Shown: piece after piece, positions 34,641-45,200 of the stretch | How the letters are laid out: each line of letters starts with the position of its first letter | Position numbering within the stretch: position 1 is the stretch's first letter | From: Akkermansiaceae bacterium | GTDB taxonomy: Bacteria; Verrucomicrobiota; Verrucomicrobiia; Verrucomicrobiales; Akkermansiaceae | Length of the DNA: 64,000 nt | Assembly (NCBI GenBank): GCA_015062005.1 | Contig: SUVL01000003.1 | Span: 62,001-126,000 of the forward strand | Direction of reading: 5' to 3' | The notes under the pieces: generated by a model | Database searches by the model: none | What the model was told of the DNA's origin: nothing | The model's input: the letters and a program-made list of their open reading frames with translations, nothing else | Program-made: the position numbers and the translations under genes

Positions 34641-37156
34641 TGCAGCAACTCCCTTACACACTCTTCGTGTCCATTGGATGCTGCCTCTTGGAGAGCAGTA
34701 TCGCCATATTGGTCCGCTTTGTTGACATCTATGCCCCGTGCTTTCAGCAACTCTCTTACGCACTCTGCGCGCCCATAGGCGGCTGCCCAATTGAGAGCGG
34801 TTTTTCCATTCTGCGACTGCATGTTAACATCTATGCCCCGTGCTTTCAGCAACTCTCTTACGCACTCTGCGTGCCCCATGAAGGCTGCCTCTTGGAGAGC
34901 AGTACCGCCATATTTGTCCGCTTTGTTGACATCTATCCCCTGTGCTTGCAGCAACTTCCTTACGCACTCGGCGTACCCATTGTATGCTGCCTCATGGAGA
35001 GCAGTCTCGCCATTCTTATCGCCTTTGTTAACATCTATGCCGGGAGCCTGCAGCAACTCCCTTACGCACTCTGCGCGCCCCCAGTCGGCTGCAACATGGA
35101 GAGCAGTCCTGCCATTCTTATCGCCTTTGTTAACATCTATGCCGGATGCATCCACCAGCGTCTTCACGCAACCCGGTCTGTTGTCACAAACAGCCTTAAA
35201 AAGCAGTTTCTCCTCATCAATACCCGGAAGCACGAGGTAACTGCGCAGCAGGAGGGAATAATCCCTCTTCAGTGCCCACATGGGGCCTATTGTGTAGGCA
35301 CTCACCAGCCAGGCACCCAACAGAAGGCAGCCCATAACGCCACCGGCGATTTTCAACCACATCTTCCGGGAGCCTCCCTTTCTGCCACCCTTTCCTGCCT
35401 TGGGCTTTTTCGCCTTCTCTCCGCGCCCGCATTCTGTCGACGGCGCCGCAAGCTCTGCGACCGGACTCACCGCAGCAGGCGTTTCCGCCGGGGGATCTTT
35501 CTTCTCCGATGATTGCTCAGCTGCCTGTTTTTGCCCGGTAGGGGCCTCTGCCCCGGTCTCGGGCTCCGGGGGGATAGTCTCTCCACGGGAAAACGGCTCT
35601 GCGGGGGTGGTGGGGAGCTTTTGCAACGGTTGGGCGGCGGGCTCCACGGCCTGCGGTTCCACGATGGGTGCCGCTGCCTGAGATTCGGATTCACGGGGGA
35701 CTGTTTTATCCCCGGCGCCCGCAATCTGTTTTTTTTCTGAGGCGGCCGCTCGGGTCTCAGTCTCGCGAATCAGCCGGGCGCACTCCGAAAGCCCTTTCGA
35801 CAAAGCCTTGAGGAGCGGCGTGCGGCCATCCTTCGCCTTCTTGTGCAAATCAATGCCAGGCGTGGACAGCAACGGCACTGCGCACTCAGCAAAGCCTTTC
35901 TCGGCGGCCAGGTAAAGCGGCGTGCGGCCTTCCGCATCTGCCTTGTTCACATCAATTCCCGGCACGCTGAGCAGGCGTTTCACGACCTCGGTGCGCCCCT
36001 GTTCCACCATCAGGTGCAGCGGCGTGCGCCCGGAGGCATCCGCCACATTCACATCAATCCCGGGCTGCTCCAGCAGCTGCCGCACGCAGCCCATGTGCCC
36101 TTCTCGCGAGGCCGCCCAGAGCGGGCTGATCTGCTGTTTATTGCGCAAATCGGCCTCGATACCGGGAGTTCCCAGCAGCAACTGCACACAGGCCGCATGA
36201 CCGCCAGCTGCCGCGCGGTACAGCGGGGTATCGCCCGCAGAATCCGCCGCATTCACCTCCACGCCAGGCGCTGCCAGCAGCTGCTGCACACACGCTGTGT
36301 TGCCGCGCTCCGCCGCCTGATGGAGGGGCGAGCGGCCACCCTTTCCTGCGGTGTTCACCTCAATCCCCGGCACAGCCAGCAATTGTTTCAAACACTCAGT
36401 CTTACCCCGGGATGCCGCATGGAAGAGGGGCGTTGAGCCATCGCTCCGGGGCTTGTTCACCTCGATTCCCGGCGCCGCCAGCAGCAGGTTCACACACTCC
36501 GACATTCCCTGTCCAGCCGCATGGTAGAGCGGTGTGTTCCCAGCCTCATCCGCCGCATTCACATCGACACCCGGTACCGCCAGCAACTGCTTCACACACT
36601 CCGTGTAGCCTCGGTGGGCTGCCATGCTCAGCGGACCGCCATGGCCATAACTGGCCGCACTGCAAAGGGGTGTGCGGCCGTGATTATCTGCCGCAGAGGC
36701 ATCTATCCCGGGGGCGGCCAGCAGCAAACCCAGGCACCCGCTGTTGCCCTTGTACGCAGCCCGGTTAAGCGGGGTCCAGCCCTCGCAGTCTGCTGCGTTC
36801 ACCGCAATTTCCGGCGCCGCCAGCAACTGCTGCACACACTCCGTGTGACCACGCTCCGCTGCCTCATGCAGAGGGCTCCAGCCATAATCGTCCGCTTTGT
36901 TGACTTCAATACCCGGAGTGGACAGCAACAGTTTCACACACTCAGTACGGCCATTCTCCGTTGCCTTGTGCAGGGGCGTACGGCCGTAGGCATCGGTCTC
37001 ATTGGCATCCACCCCGGCGGCTATGAGCAGGCGCAGCAGCTCCGCGTCACCCTTCTGGGCCGCTTCGAGCAACGCCCCCGTACTGGCAACCACATTCAAC
37101 TGCCGTAAACTATGGGCTGCTTCCTGCTGTGAGATAAAGTTGGTTCCGGGATTCAT
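34628..37156 (-). CDS. Ankyrin-TM-ankyrin protein, frameshifted near its 3' end (842 aa)
   Basis: 842 residues as read. Ankyrin repeats fill about 28-455 (33-residue units of the type GRTPLHKATENGRTECVKLLL), then a low-complexity Pro/Ala/Glu linker (about 455-585), a basic stretch and one transmembrane helix at about 600-620 (WLKIAGGVMGCLLLGAWLVSA), then about six more ankyrin units. No signal peptide and the basic flank predict N-in/C-out topology, so repeats lie on both sides of the membrane. The first ~620 residues differ from the upstream paralogue at about four positions. Ends early through the 34636 indel. Binding partners unknown. Confidence 0.85.
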   Translation of the reverse strand: MNPGTNFISQQEAAHSLRQLNVVASTGALLEAAQKGDAELLRLLIAAGVDANETDAYGRTPLHKATENGRTECVKLLLSTPGIEVNKADDYGWSPLHEAAERGHTECVQQLLAAPEIAVNAADCEGWTPLNRAAYKGNSGCLGLLLAAPGIDASAADNHGRTPLCSAASYGHGGPLSMAAHRGYTECVKQLLAVPGVDVNAADEAGNTPLYHAAGQGMSECVNLLLAAPGIEVNKPRSDGSTPLFHAASRGKTECLKQLLAVPGIEVNTAGKGGRSPLHQAAERGNTACVQQLLAAPGVEVNAADSAGDTPLYRAAAGGHAACVQLLLGTPGIEADLRNKQQISPLWAASREGHMGCVRQLLEQPGIDVNVADASGRTPLHLMVEQGRTEVVKRLLSVPGIDVNKADAEGRTPLYLAAEKGFAECAVPLLSTPGIDLHKKAKDGRTPLLKALSKGLSECARLIRETETRAAASEKKQIAGAGDKTVPRESESQAAAPIVEPQAVEPAAQPLQKLPTTPAEPFSRGETIPPEPETGAEAPTGQKQAAEQSSEKKDPPAETPAAVSPVAELAAPSTECGRGEKAKKPKAGKGGRKGGSRKMWLKIAGGVMGCLLLGAWLVSAYTIGPMWALKRDYSLLLRSYLVLPGIDEEKLLFKAVCDNRPGCVKTLVDASGIDVNKGDKNGRTALHVAADWGRAECVRELLQAPGIDVNKGDKNGETALHEAAYNGYAECVRKLLQAQGIDVNKADKYGGTALQEAAFMGHAECVRELLKARGIDVNMQSQNGKTALNWAAAYGRAECVRELLKARGIDVNKADQYGDTALQEAASNGHEECVRELLQARE

Positions 37157-37256
37157 GCGTCGAGATTCTGTTTAAAGAAGATATGCTGAGGGTGCGTCTG
37201 GTTATTTATCGCACGCCATACCTGCTTACCAGACAGCTTGCAATTATCGTCAGGGC
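37157..37256. repeat. Duplicated intergenic spacer of the ankyrin array (copy 2)
   Basis: Near-identical to 34397-34496. It contains no clear promoter on the minus strand that differs between copies. Confidence 0.9.
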
Positions 37257-40200
37257 TTACTCACTGTAGCGAGCAATATCAAACAATAATCCCCCCTTCT
37301 CCGTAATCATATTGCAGCACTCCATATGATTGTTGTTATACGCAGACATGGCTGGGTAATGGTGTTCGTGGTTCTTGATATTCACCTCTATTCCCTTCGC
37401 GCTCAGCAGCGACTTCACACACTTGGCATGCCCCCCCATAGCAGCCACATGAAGAGCGGTATTTCCATTCTGCGACTGCATGTTAACATCTATGCCCCGT
37501 GCCTGCAGCAACGCCCTTACGCACTCGGCGTGTCCCCCGGCGGCTGCAGCATGGAGAGCGGTCGCGTCATTCACCGAGACTTTGTTAACATCTATGCCCC
37601 GTGCTTTCAGCAACTCCCTTACGCACTCTGCGTGCCCCTCGAAGGCAGCATAATGGAGAGCGGTCAAGCCATTCTTCTCGACTTTGTTAACATCTAAGTC
37701 CCGTGCTTGCAGCAACTCCCTTACACACTCTGCGTGTCCATCGCAGGCTGCACAATGGAGAGCAGTTAAGCCTTCCACCGCGACTTTGTTAACATCTATG
37801 CCCCGTGCTTTCAGCAACTCTCTTACACACTCTGCGTGTCCCCCGGCGACAGCACAATGGAGAGCAGTCGCGCCTTCCACCGCGACTTTGTTAACCTCTA
37901 TGTCCCGTGCTTTCAGCAACTCCCTTACGCACTCTGCGTGCCCCTTGGATGCCGCAACATGGAGAGCAGTTACGCCTTTCACCGCGACTTTGTTAACATC
38001 TATGCCCCGTGCTTCCAGCAACAGACTTACGCACTCTGCGTGCCCCCCGGCGACAGCAGAATGGAGAGCAGTTAAGCCTTCCACCGCGACTTTGTTAACA
38101 TCTATGCCCCGTGCTTGCAGCAACTCCCTTACACACTCGGCGTATCCCCCGGCGGCTGCAAAATGGAGAGCAGTCACGCCATTCTTCGCGGCTTTGTTAA
38201 CCTCTATGCCCCGTGCTTGCAGCAACTCCCTTACGCACTCTGCGTGCCCCTCGGAGGCTGCAACATGGAGAGCGGTCGCGCCATCTTTGTCCGCTTTGTT
38301 GACCTCTATCCCCTGTGCTTGCAGCAACGCATTCACGCACGCACTGTGCCCCAGCTCGGCAGCTTTATACAGGAGAGTTTTACCATCTATGGCTTCCCTG
38401 TTGATATTGGCAATGGGAGCACGCAGCAATTGGCTGAGTATGGCGGCATTATTCTGCGTCACCGCAAGAGCAAGAGCATTCCACAGACTATCCTCTGCCC
38501 CCGGAATAGCCATAAGTAGTTTCACGCACTCGGAGTGGCCATTTGCAGAAGCGATGAGAATCGGAAGCTCACCGGCTCGATTGGGCTTATTGGCATCAAT
38601 ACCCGGTACATGCAGCAGGAGTTTCAAACACTCGGTCTTTCCTTTTGAAACAGCCAGGAAAAGCGGGGTCTGTCCTTTCATATCCTCCAGGTTGACTTTG
38701 ATACCCGGAAAAGACAGGATATATTTCAAGCACTCAACGTGCCCCAGCCCGGCTGCAATGTGGAGAAGCGTGCGGCCCTCCGGATCTTGCTTGTTGATAT
38801 CGCCCCCCGTAGTCTTCAACAGGCGTCTGAGCAAATCCGCATCATTCTGCTCCACAGCCTGAACGAGGGCATCCCGCAGGATGTTTTCATAGCCTGGTAC
38901 GTTCTGCAGCGCTCTCACACACTCGTCATGACCATTCAAGAGAGCCTGGTAGAGGGGCGTTTTTCCGGCAGGGGTCCTCTTGCTGACGTCGATTCCGGGG
39001 GCATCCAGCAGGAGTTTCAAACACTCCAACTCGCCATTAAGCGCCGCCAGTTGAAGGGGAGTCCAACCGTACTTATCCGTCTGGTTGACATCAATACCCT
39101 CCACTGCCAGCAAGGATTCCACACAAGCTACGTGCCCCTTTGAAACGGCCAGACCGAGGAGGCTGTACCCATCGCGACTCAGACGGTTGACATCCACCCA
39201 GGAGAAAGACACCAACAAATCAAGCTCCCTCGAATCATTACGCTTGATAGCGTGAATACAAGCATCTGATGCGCAATCTTCCATTCCGGGCACCGACAGG
39301 AGACGCTCCACGCACTCCCGATGACCACTCACGGCTGCTATATGAAGGGGCGAATAACCAGACTTCGATGTCTTGCAGGCATCAACCCCCGGAGTATCCA
39401 GCAGCTGTTTTAAACAGTCAGGTCGATTATACCGGGCCGCCAGGTAAAGCGGGGTGGCACCGTAACAATTCACCCTGTTGACATCTATGCCGGGAGCATT
39501 CAGCAACTCTCTTACGCACCCTGCGTTCCCCTCCCATGATGCCTCATGGAGAGCGGTGTTGCCATCATACTTATCGCCTTTGTTAACATCTATGCCCCGT
39601 ACCTGCAGCAACTCCCTTACGCACTCTACGTGTCCCATATAGGCTGCCCAATGGAGAGCAGGCTTGCCATACTTATAGCCTTTGTTAACATCGATACCGG
39701 ATGCATCCACCAGCGTCTTCACGCAACCCGGTCTGTTGTAATAAACAGCCTTAAAAAACAGATCCTCCTCATCAATACCCGGAAGCACGAGATAACTGCG
39801 CAGCAGGAGGGAATAATCCCTCTCCAGTGCATACCTGGGGCCTATTGTGTAGGCACTCACCAGCCAGGCACCCAACAGAAGGCAGCCCAAAACGCCACCG
39901 GCGATTTTCAACCACATCTTCCGGGAGCCTCCCTTTCTGCCACCCTTCCCTGCCTTGGGCTTTTTCGCTTTCTCTCCGCGCCCGCATTCTGTCGACGGCG
40001 CCGCAAGCTCTGCGACCGGACTCACCGCAGCAGGCGTTTCCGCCGGGGCATCTTTCTTCTCCGATGATTGCTCAGCTGCCTGTTTTTGCCCGGTAGGGGC
40101 CTCTGCCCCGGTCTCGGGCTCCGGGGGGATAGTCTCTCCACGGGAAAACGGCTCTGCGGGGGTAGTGGGGAGCTTTTGCAACGGTTGGGCGGCGGGCTCC

Positions 40201-41711
40201 GCGGCCTGCGGTTCCACGATGGGTGCCGCTGCCTGAGATTCGGATTCACGGGGGACTGTTTTATCCCCGGCGCCCGCGGTCTGTTTTTTTTCTGAGGCGG
40301 CCGCACGGGTCTCAGTCTCGCGAATCAGCCGGGCGCACTCCGAAAGCCCTTTCGACAAAGCCTTGAGGAGCGGCGTGCGGCCATCCTTCGCCTTCTTGTG
40401 CAAATCAATGCCAGGCGTGGACAGCAACGGCACTGCGCACTCAGCAAAGCCTTTCTCGGCGGCCAGGTAAAGCGGCGTGCGGCCTTCCGCATCTGCCTTG
40501 TTCACATCAATTCCCGGCACGCTGAGCAGGCGTTTCACGACCTCGGTGCGCCCCTGTTCCACCATCAGGTGCAGCGGCGTGCGCCCGGAGGCATCCGCCA
40601 CATTCACATCAATCCCGGGCTGCTCCAGCAGCTGCCGCACGCAGCCCATGTGCCCTTCTCGCGAGGCCGCCCAGAGCGGGCTGATCTGCTGTTTATTGCG
40701 CAAATCGGCCTCGATACCGGGAGTTCCCAGCAGCAACTGCACACAGGCCGCATGACCGCCAGCTGCCGCGCGGTACAGCGGGGTATCGCCCGCAGAATCC
40801 GCCGCATTCACCTCCACGCCAGGCGCTGCCAGCAGCTGCTGCACACACGCTGTGTTGCCGCGCTCCGCCGCCTGATGGAGGGGCGAGCGGCCACCCTTTC
40901 CTGCGGTGTTCACCTCAATCCCCGGCACAGCCAGCAATTGTTTCAAACACTCAGTCTTACCCCGGGATGCCGCATGGAAGAGGGGCGTTGAGCCATCGCT
41001 CCGGGGCTTGTTCACCTCGATTCCCGGCGCCGCCAGCAGCAGGTTCACACACTCCGACATTCCCTGTCCAGCCGCATGGTAGAGCGGTGTGTTCCCAGCC
41101 TCATCCGCCGCATTCACATCGACACCCGGTACCGCCAGCAACTGCTTCACACACTCCGTGTAGCCTCGGTGGGCTGCCATGCTCAGCGGACCGCCATGGC
41201 CATAACTGGCCGCACTGCAAAGGGGTGTGCGGCCGTGATTATCTGCCGCAGAGGCATCTATCCCGGGGGCGGCCAGCAGCAAACCCAGGCACCCGCTGTT
41301 GCCCTTGTACGCAGCCCGGTTAAGCGGGGTCCAGCCCTCGCAGTCTGCTGCGTTCACCGCAATTTCCGGCGCCGCCAGCAACTGCTGCACACACTCCGTG
41401 TGACCACGCTCCGCTGCCTCATGCAGAGGGCTCCAGCCATAATCGTCCGCTTTGTTGACTTCAATACCCGGAGTGGACAGCAACAGTTTCACACACTCAG
41501 TACGGCCATTCTCCGTTGCCTTGTGCAGGGGCGTACGGCCGTAGGCATCGGTCTCATTGGCATCCACCCCGGCGGCTATGAGCAGGCGCAGCAGCTCCGC
41601 ATCACCCTTCTGGGCCGCTTCGAGCAACGCCCCCGTACTGGCAACTACATTCAACTGCCGTAAACTATGGGCTGCTTCCTGCTGTGAGATAAAGTTGGTT
41701 CCGGGATTCAT
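37257..41711 (-). CDS. Ankyrin-TM-ankyrin giant protein (1484 aa)
   Basis: 1484 residues, intact. Layout as in the 842-residue paralogue: N-terminal ankyrin domain (about 28-455), Pro/Ala-rich linker, transmembrane helix at about 600-620, then about 840 residues of ankyrin units outside. The units after about 1095 are near-identical 33-residue/99-bp repeats (GHAECVRELLQARGIDVNKV), whereas 700-1090 are diverged ones. It ends with a unique tail HEHHYPAMSAYNNNHMECCN...RYSE. No signal peptide. Such repeats are protein-binding scaffolds; the partner is unknown. The gene is the promoter-proximal member of the array. Confidence 0.9.
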   Translation of the reverse strand: MNPGTNFISQQEAAHSLRQLNVVASTGALLEAAQKGDAELLRLLIAAGVDANETDAYGRTPLHKATENGRTECVKLLLSTPGIEVNKADDYGWSPLHEAAERGHTECVQQLLAAPEIAVNAADCEGWTPLNRAAYKGNSGCLGLLLAAPGIDASAADNHGRTPLCSAASYGHGGPLSMAAHRGYTECVKQLLAVPGVDVNAADEAGNTPLYHAAGQGMSECVNLLLAAPGIEVNKPRSDGSTPLFHAASRGKTECLKQLLAVPGIEVNTAGKGGRSPLHQAAERGNTACVQQLLAAPGVEVNAADSAGDTPLYRAAAGGHAACVQLLLGTPGIEADLRNKQQISPLWAASREGHMGCVRQLLEQPGIDVNVADASGRTPLHLMVEQGRTEVVKRLLSVPGIDVNKADAEGRTPLYLAAEKGFAECAVPLLSTPGIDLHKKAKDGRTPLLKALSKGLSECARLIRETETRAAASEKKQTAGAGDKTVPRESESQAAAPIVEPQAAEPAAQPLQKLPTTPAEPFSRGETIPPEPETGAEAPTGQKQAAEQSSEKKDAPAETPAAVSPVAELAAPSTECGRGEKAKKPKAGKGGRKGGSRKMWLKIAGGVLGCLLLGAWLVSAYTIGPRYALERDYSLLLRSYLVLPGIDEEDLFFKAVYYNRPGCVKTLVDASGIDVNKGYKYGKPALHWAAYMGHVECVRELLQVRGIDVNKGDKYDGNTALHEASWEGNAGCVRELLNAPGIDVNRVNCYGATPLYLAARYNRPDCLKQLLDTPGVDACKTSKSGYSPLHIAAVSGHRECVERLLSVPGMEDCASDACIHAIKRNDSRELDLLVSFSWVDVNRLSRDGYSLLGLAVSKGHVACVESLLAVEGIDVNQTDKYGWTPLQLAALNGELECLKLLLDAPGIDVSKRTPAGKTPLYQALLNGHDECVRALQNVPGYENILRDALVQAVEQNDADLLRRLLKTTGGDINKQDPEGRTLLHIAAGLGHVECLKYILSFPGIKVNLEDMKGQTPLFLAVSKGKTECLKLLLHVPGIDANKPNRAGELPILIASANGHSECVKLLMAIPGAEDSLWNALALAVTQNNAAILSQLLRAPIANINREAIDGKTLLYKAAELGHSACVNALLQAQGIEVNKADKDGATALHVAASEGHAECVRELLQARGIEVNKAAKNGVTALHFAAAGGYAECVRELLQARGIDVNKVAVEGLTALHSAVAGGHAECVSLLLEARGIDVNKVAVKGVTALHVAASKGHAECVRELLKARDIEVNKVAVEGATALHCAVAGGHAECVRELLKARGIDVNKVAVEGLTALHCAACDGHAECVRELLQARDLDVNKVEKNGLTALHYAAFEGHAECVRELLKARGIDVNKVSVNDATALHAAAAGGHAECVRALLQARGIDVNMQSQNGNTALHVAAMGGHAKCVKSLLSAKGIEVNIKNHEHHYPAMSAYNNNHMECCNMITEKGGLLFDIARYSE

Positions 41712-41862
41712 GCGTCGAGATTCTATTTAAAGAAGATATGCTGAAGGTGATTGTACCAGAGGGAAAAGAAGATGTGAAGTACAAATCCAGCGTACCAGCA
41801 GAGGTGATTTGTGTAATATAGCGCACAAATCGCGAATTTCCGAGTTTTCGTTTTTTAGAGTA
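41712..41862. other. Upstream region of the ankyrin array
   Basis: The first 35 bp match the duplicated spacers, after which the sequence becomes unique (GATTGTACCAGAGGG...). This is where the native promoter of the array should be. I see no convincing hexamer pair. Confidence 0.4.
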
Positions 41863-42242
41863 GGGAACTTCTAAAAACTCACTTAATTGAAATTTGTCGG
41901 GCTGAAAGTCCGAGGAATTTTGAGCCCGTCAGGGCGACACTTTCCATAGCCCAGGGCGTGAGCCCTGGGTTTGACGATAAAATAGACCGGAACCCCGCCA
42001 GCTGGCGGGGTGGCAGATTCGCATGCGCGTTCCGTTTATGTTAAGCATTGATTATTTGTATATCAACGCGCATCCACGTCTGCCACCCACTCGCTCCGCT
42101 CGGGGTTCGGTTACTATTTTCACTTTACCCCAGGGCTTACGCCCTGGGCTATTGAACTTACCGCCCCGCCAGTAGTCGGGGCTCAGAATTCCGCTCGCCT
42201 GCGGCTCGCCAAATTCAAATTTAGTGACTTTTTAGAGTTCCC
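41863..42242. repeat. Long palindromic element, 380 bp
   Basis: Starts GGGAACTTCTAAAAACTC, ends TAGTGACTTTTTAGAGTTCC. Mirror blocks: CCCAGGGCGTGAGCCCTGGG with CCCAGGGCTTACGCCCTGGG, CCGGAACCCCGCC with CTCGGGGTTCGG, and TGGCAGA with TCTGCCA around a 60-bp centre. It closes the upstream end of the ankyrin array as another element closes its downstream end. Confidence 0.9.
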
Positions 42243-42254
42243 AGTAGCCTTTTG

Positions 42255-45200
42255 TCACGGCCCGGATTCCACCGCGGTATTGGGAGAAAGGCCGTAGACC
42301 TGCGGTTCGTACATGAGCTGGGCCTGGGCAGGCGGAGCCATGGAGGAACCCGCGCGCTTCACCCGGGCGTAGTAGCGCAGGTTAAGCAGGTCACGGCCCT
42401 CCCAGCGGGTGCAGAAGCCGCGCACGCGGTCGGCCAGATACTCGCGATGGTCAAACCACTGGCTCCAGTCCAACGCCGGGAGACCGGCAGACTGGCTGGG
42501 CACATTCGGGTTGATGGCCTCCATGCAAGCGGGCAGATAATCCTCCAGCACCAGGTATTTCAGTTCCTCCGCCACCTTGGCGCAGGTGAGCGTGACGCGC
42601 ACCACATCGCCCACCTTGAAACGGGTAGCAGGGCGCCAGATGCCATCGGGGCACTGGGTTTCATACAGACGGGTAACCTGCAAGCCGCGCTCCGTTACGC
42701 CTGGGTAATCAGTAGTGGCAGGCAAGGCACGCACGCGCAGCGAGGCATACACCGTGCCACCGGTGGCGGATAACGCGGAGGGCAGGTTTCTCATCTCCTG
42801 CCCTGGCTGCCAGGGCAGTGGCACCACCGTGGCCCCCTTGCCCAAGGGAACCAGCGAGCCGTCCTGCAAGGCCAGCGTGGCGGTACTCCCCTGCTCCTTC
42901 TTGAGATTCAGATATTCCACCAGGGCAAAGAGCGTCCAGGAATTGCCCTGGGTAGTGCCGTGGCGGTGGTCGCGGCCCACGCTGCGCATCCAGGTGCGGA
43001 AGGCCGCATCTGCCCCGGCGGGATTTTCCAGCATGCTGAGCATGAATTGCAGGCTGGACTTAGTTTCGCGCAGAATCCAGTCGCGGGATTCATCCTCTTT
43101 CAGCATCTCACGCAGAATATCCTTCATCTGCCCGGTCTTGCCACGGGTGCGGGCAATGGCAAAGCGCGTGCGGGCCGATTCCTTGCTGGCAGAGGTCCAC
43201 CACAAGTAGCTGTAGAGCCTTTCCATGGCCTCCTCCGGCACCTCGTATCCCATTTCCTGCGCCAGCTTGAGCACATAGCCTGCGTGAGCCGTGGCCCACA
43301 GGCTGGAGTGGTGCCACCCGCCCCAGTAGGAGAGGCCACCATCCTCGCACTGGCGGGGCAGCAACTCATCCAGCACTTTCTGCACTACCTTCTTCACCTC
43401 CTCCGGTGGCGTCTGAGCCATCTTCGGGCAGAAGGGGGCCAGGTGTTCATACAGCAGCCAGGGAATAAGCGCCGAAGCACGCTGCTCGGTGCAGCCGTAG
43501 GGGTACTCCAGCAGGAAATCCGCCGCCCCGGCCAGATGCAGAAGCGGATTGGCCGAAGCAACGAGCACCAGCTCTCCGCGCGTGGCAGAGCCCACCTCAT
43601 CCCCGAACAAGGATGAGAGCTGCACCGCGGCATCGCCGGGAGCAAGGGTGAGACGGTGCGTTTCCTTGAGCACCGGCGCGGGGAAACGCACGGAAAACTC
43701 ACCCTGCACGGCATCACTGCCAGGTTTGCCCAGTGCCGTCCAGCGCAATTTCTGCTCACCTTCCGCAACAGCCTTGAAATCGAAGAAGAGCGTGCCACTC
43801 TGGTGAGACTCCAGCGTAATTTCCTGCGGGGCGGCAGCGCCCTCCAGCGTGACGCACCAGGTGCCAGCTTCATCGGTATTGTTCACGATGGAAAGCGGCA
43901 GGCGCAGCTCATCGCCCAGGCTCATGAAAAGAGGCGTGCCGGGCGTCAGCATCACGGGCTGGGCCACGGAGAATTCCCCCTTGGCCGAACCGAAGCGCTT
44001 GCCCCCCTTCTCCAGAGCCACGGCAAACACCTTGTAGGTGGTCAGCGTATCAGGCAGGGTCACCTGGGCGGAGAACCCGCCAGCGGCATCCGTACGAAGA
44101 GCACCCTTCCACACCGCAACAGGGGCAAAATTCGTGCGGAGGCGCGGCTGCTCTGCCGGGTCGGCCGCCAGCGCCATTTTCTCAACTGCATTGGCAGCAC
44201 CGTCTTCGGCCACCACGCAGGGGGCGGGCGCCATGGAGCATGCATCGTACTGCATATCGTCCCCAACCGCCCGCATGAGCATACTCTTGCTCTTCTTTGC
44301 AACACGGCTCAGGTAGCCGCCTTCACCGGGCAGACGGAGCGAAGGGGTAAGGGAAAAACCACGCCCCAGCAGATCCCCCCGCCAGAAACCGGGCATGAAT
44401 TGCAGCAGGGATTCACGATACCGGGCGCCGCTGTGATATTCCCGCTCCAAGCTGAAACGACGCACCCAGCCAGAGAAGAAGAAGGACTCCGGGTCAGGGG
44501 CGGTGTAGCGGCCAACAGAAAGCATACCGGCATCCACTGCGTACAGGGTCACCTCCGCCTCTGCCGGGTTGCCCACTGCTGTCACCCGTCCGGAAAGCGT
44601 AACCGTCTCCGCCGGGCGGCAGACATGCTGCGGCAAATCCAAGGCCACATCCAGATGATAACGGCGGATAGGTACAAAGCAGGAGGCGGAAGCGGAAATA
44701 GCCTTTTTCCCCGGGGCGTTTCCAGGCAGAACCATGGTGAAACTCAGCGTTCCTTCCTCGTCCCCGGCAAGGGGGACCCGATACGTCTGCGTGCCCGCCT
44801 GCACCGGCAGCGTGAGGTGGCGCAGCTTCTGCCCGCAGCCCACCAGCACATGCGCATGACCGGCGTGCGGCAAATCAATAAGCAGCTGCACCGCGCCATC
44901 GCCCGCACGAGCCTTCAATTCCGGCATCGGCTCCTCCATCCTGCGGAAAAACCAGACAGACTTGGAGGCCTCGCAACTGCGGCCGGCGGTATCCTGACCG
45001 CTCACCACCAGGCGGGAAGCTTTTTCACGCAAATCCATGAGCTCCCGGGGCAAGGGCAACCCCAGCTCGCAGTTGGCCGGCAAGGTCATACCCCCGCTCC
45101 AGATGGTAACCACCTGGAGCTCCCGGTAGCCCAGGCCATTCTGACCATGCTTGCAAAGCACCTGTTCATTCACCAGCTTCAGCTGCACCGTCTGCTCACG

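Noticed and set aside
37400..38340. 99-bp repeats as a possible CRISPR or satellite
   Set aside because: The repeats are in frame and code 33-residue ankyrin units in a complete ORF.
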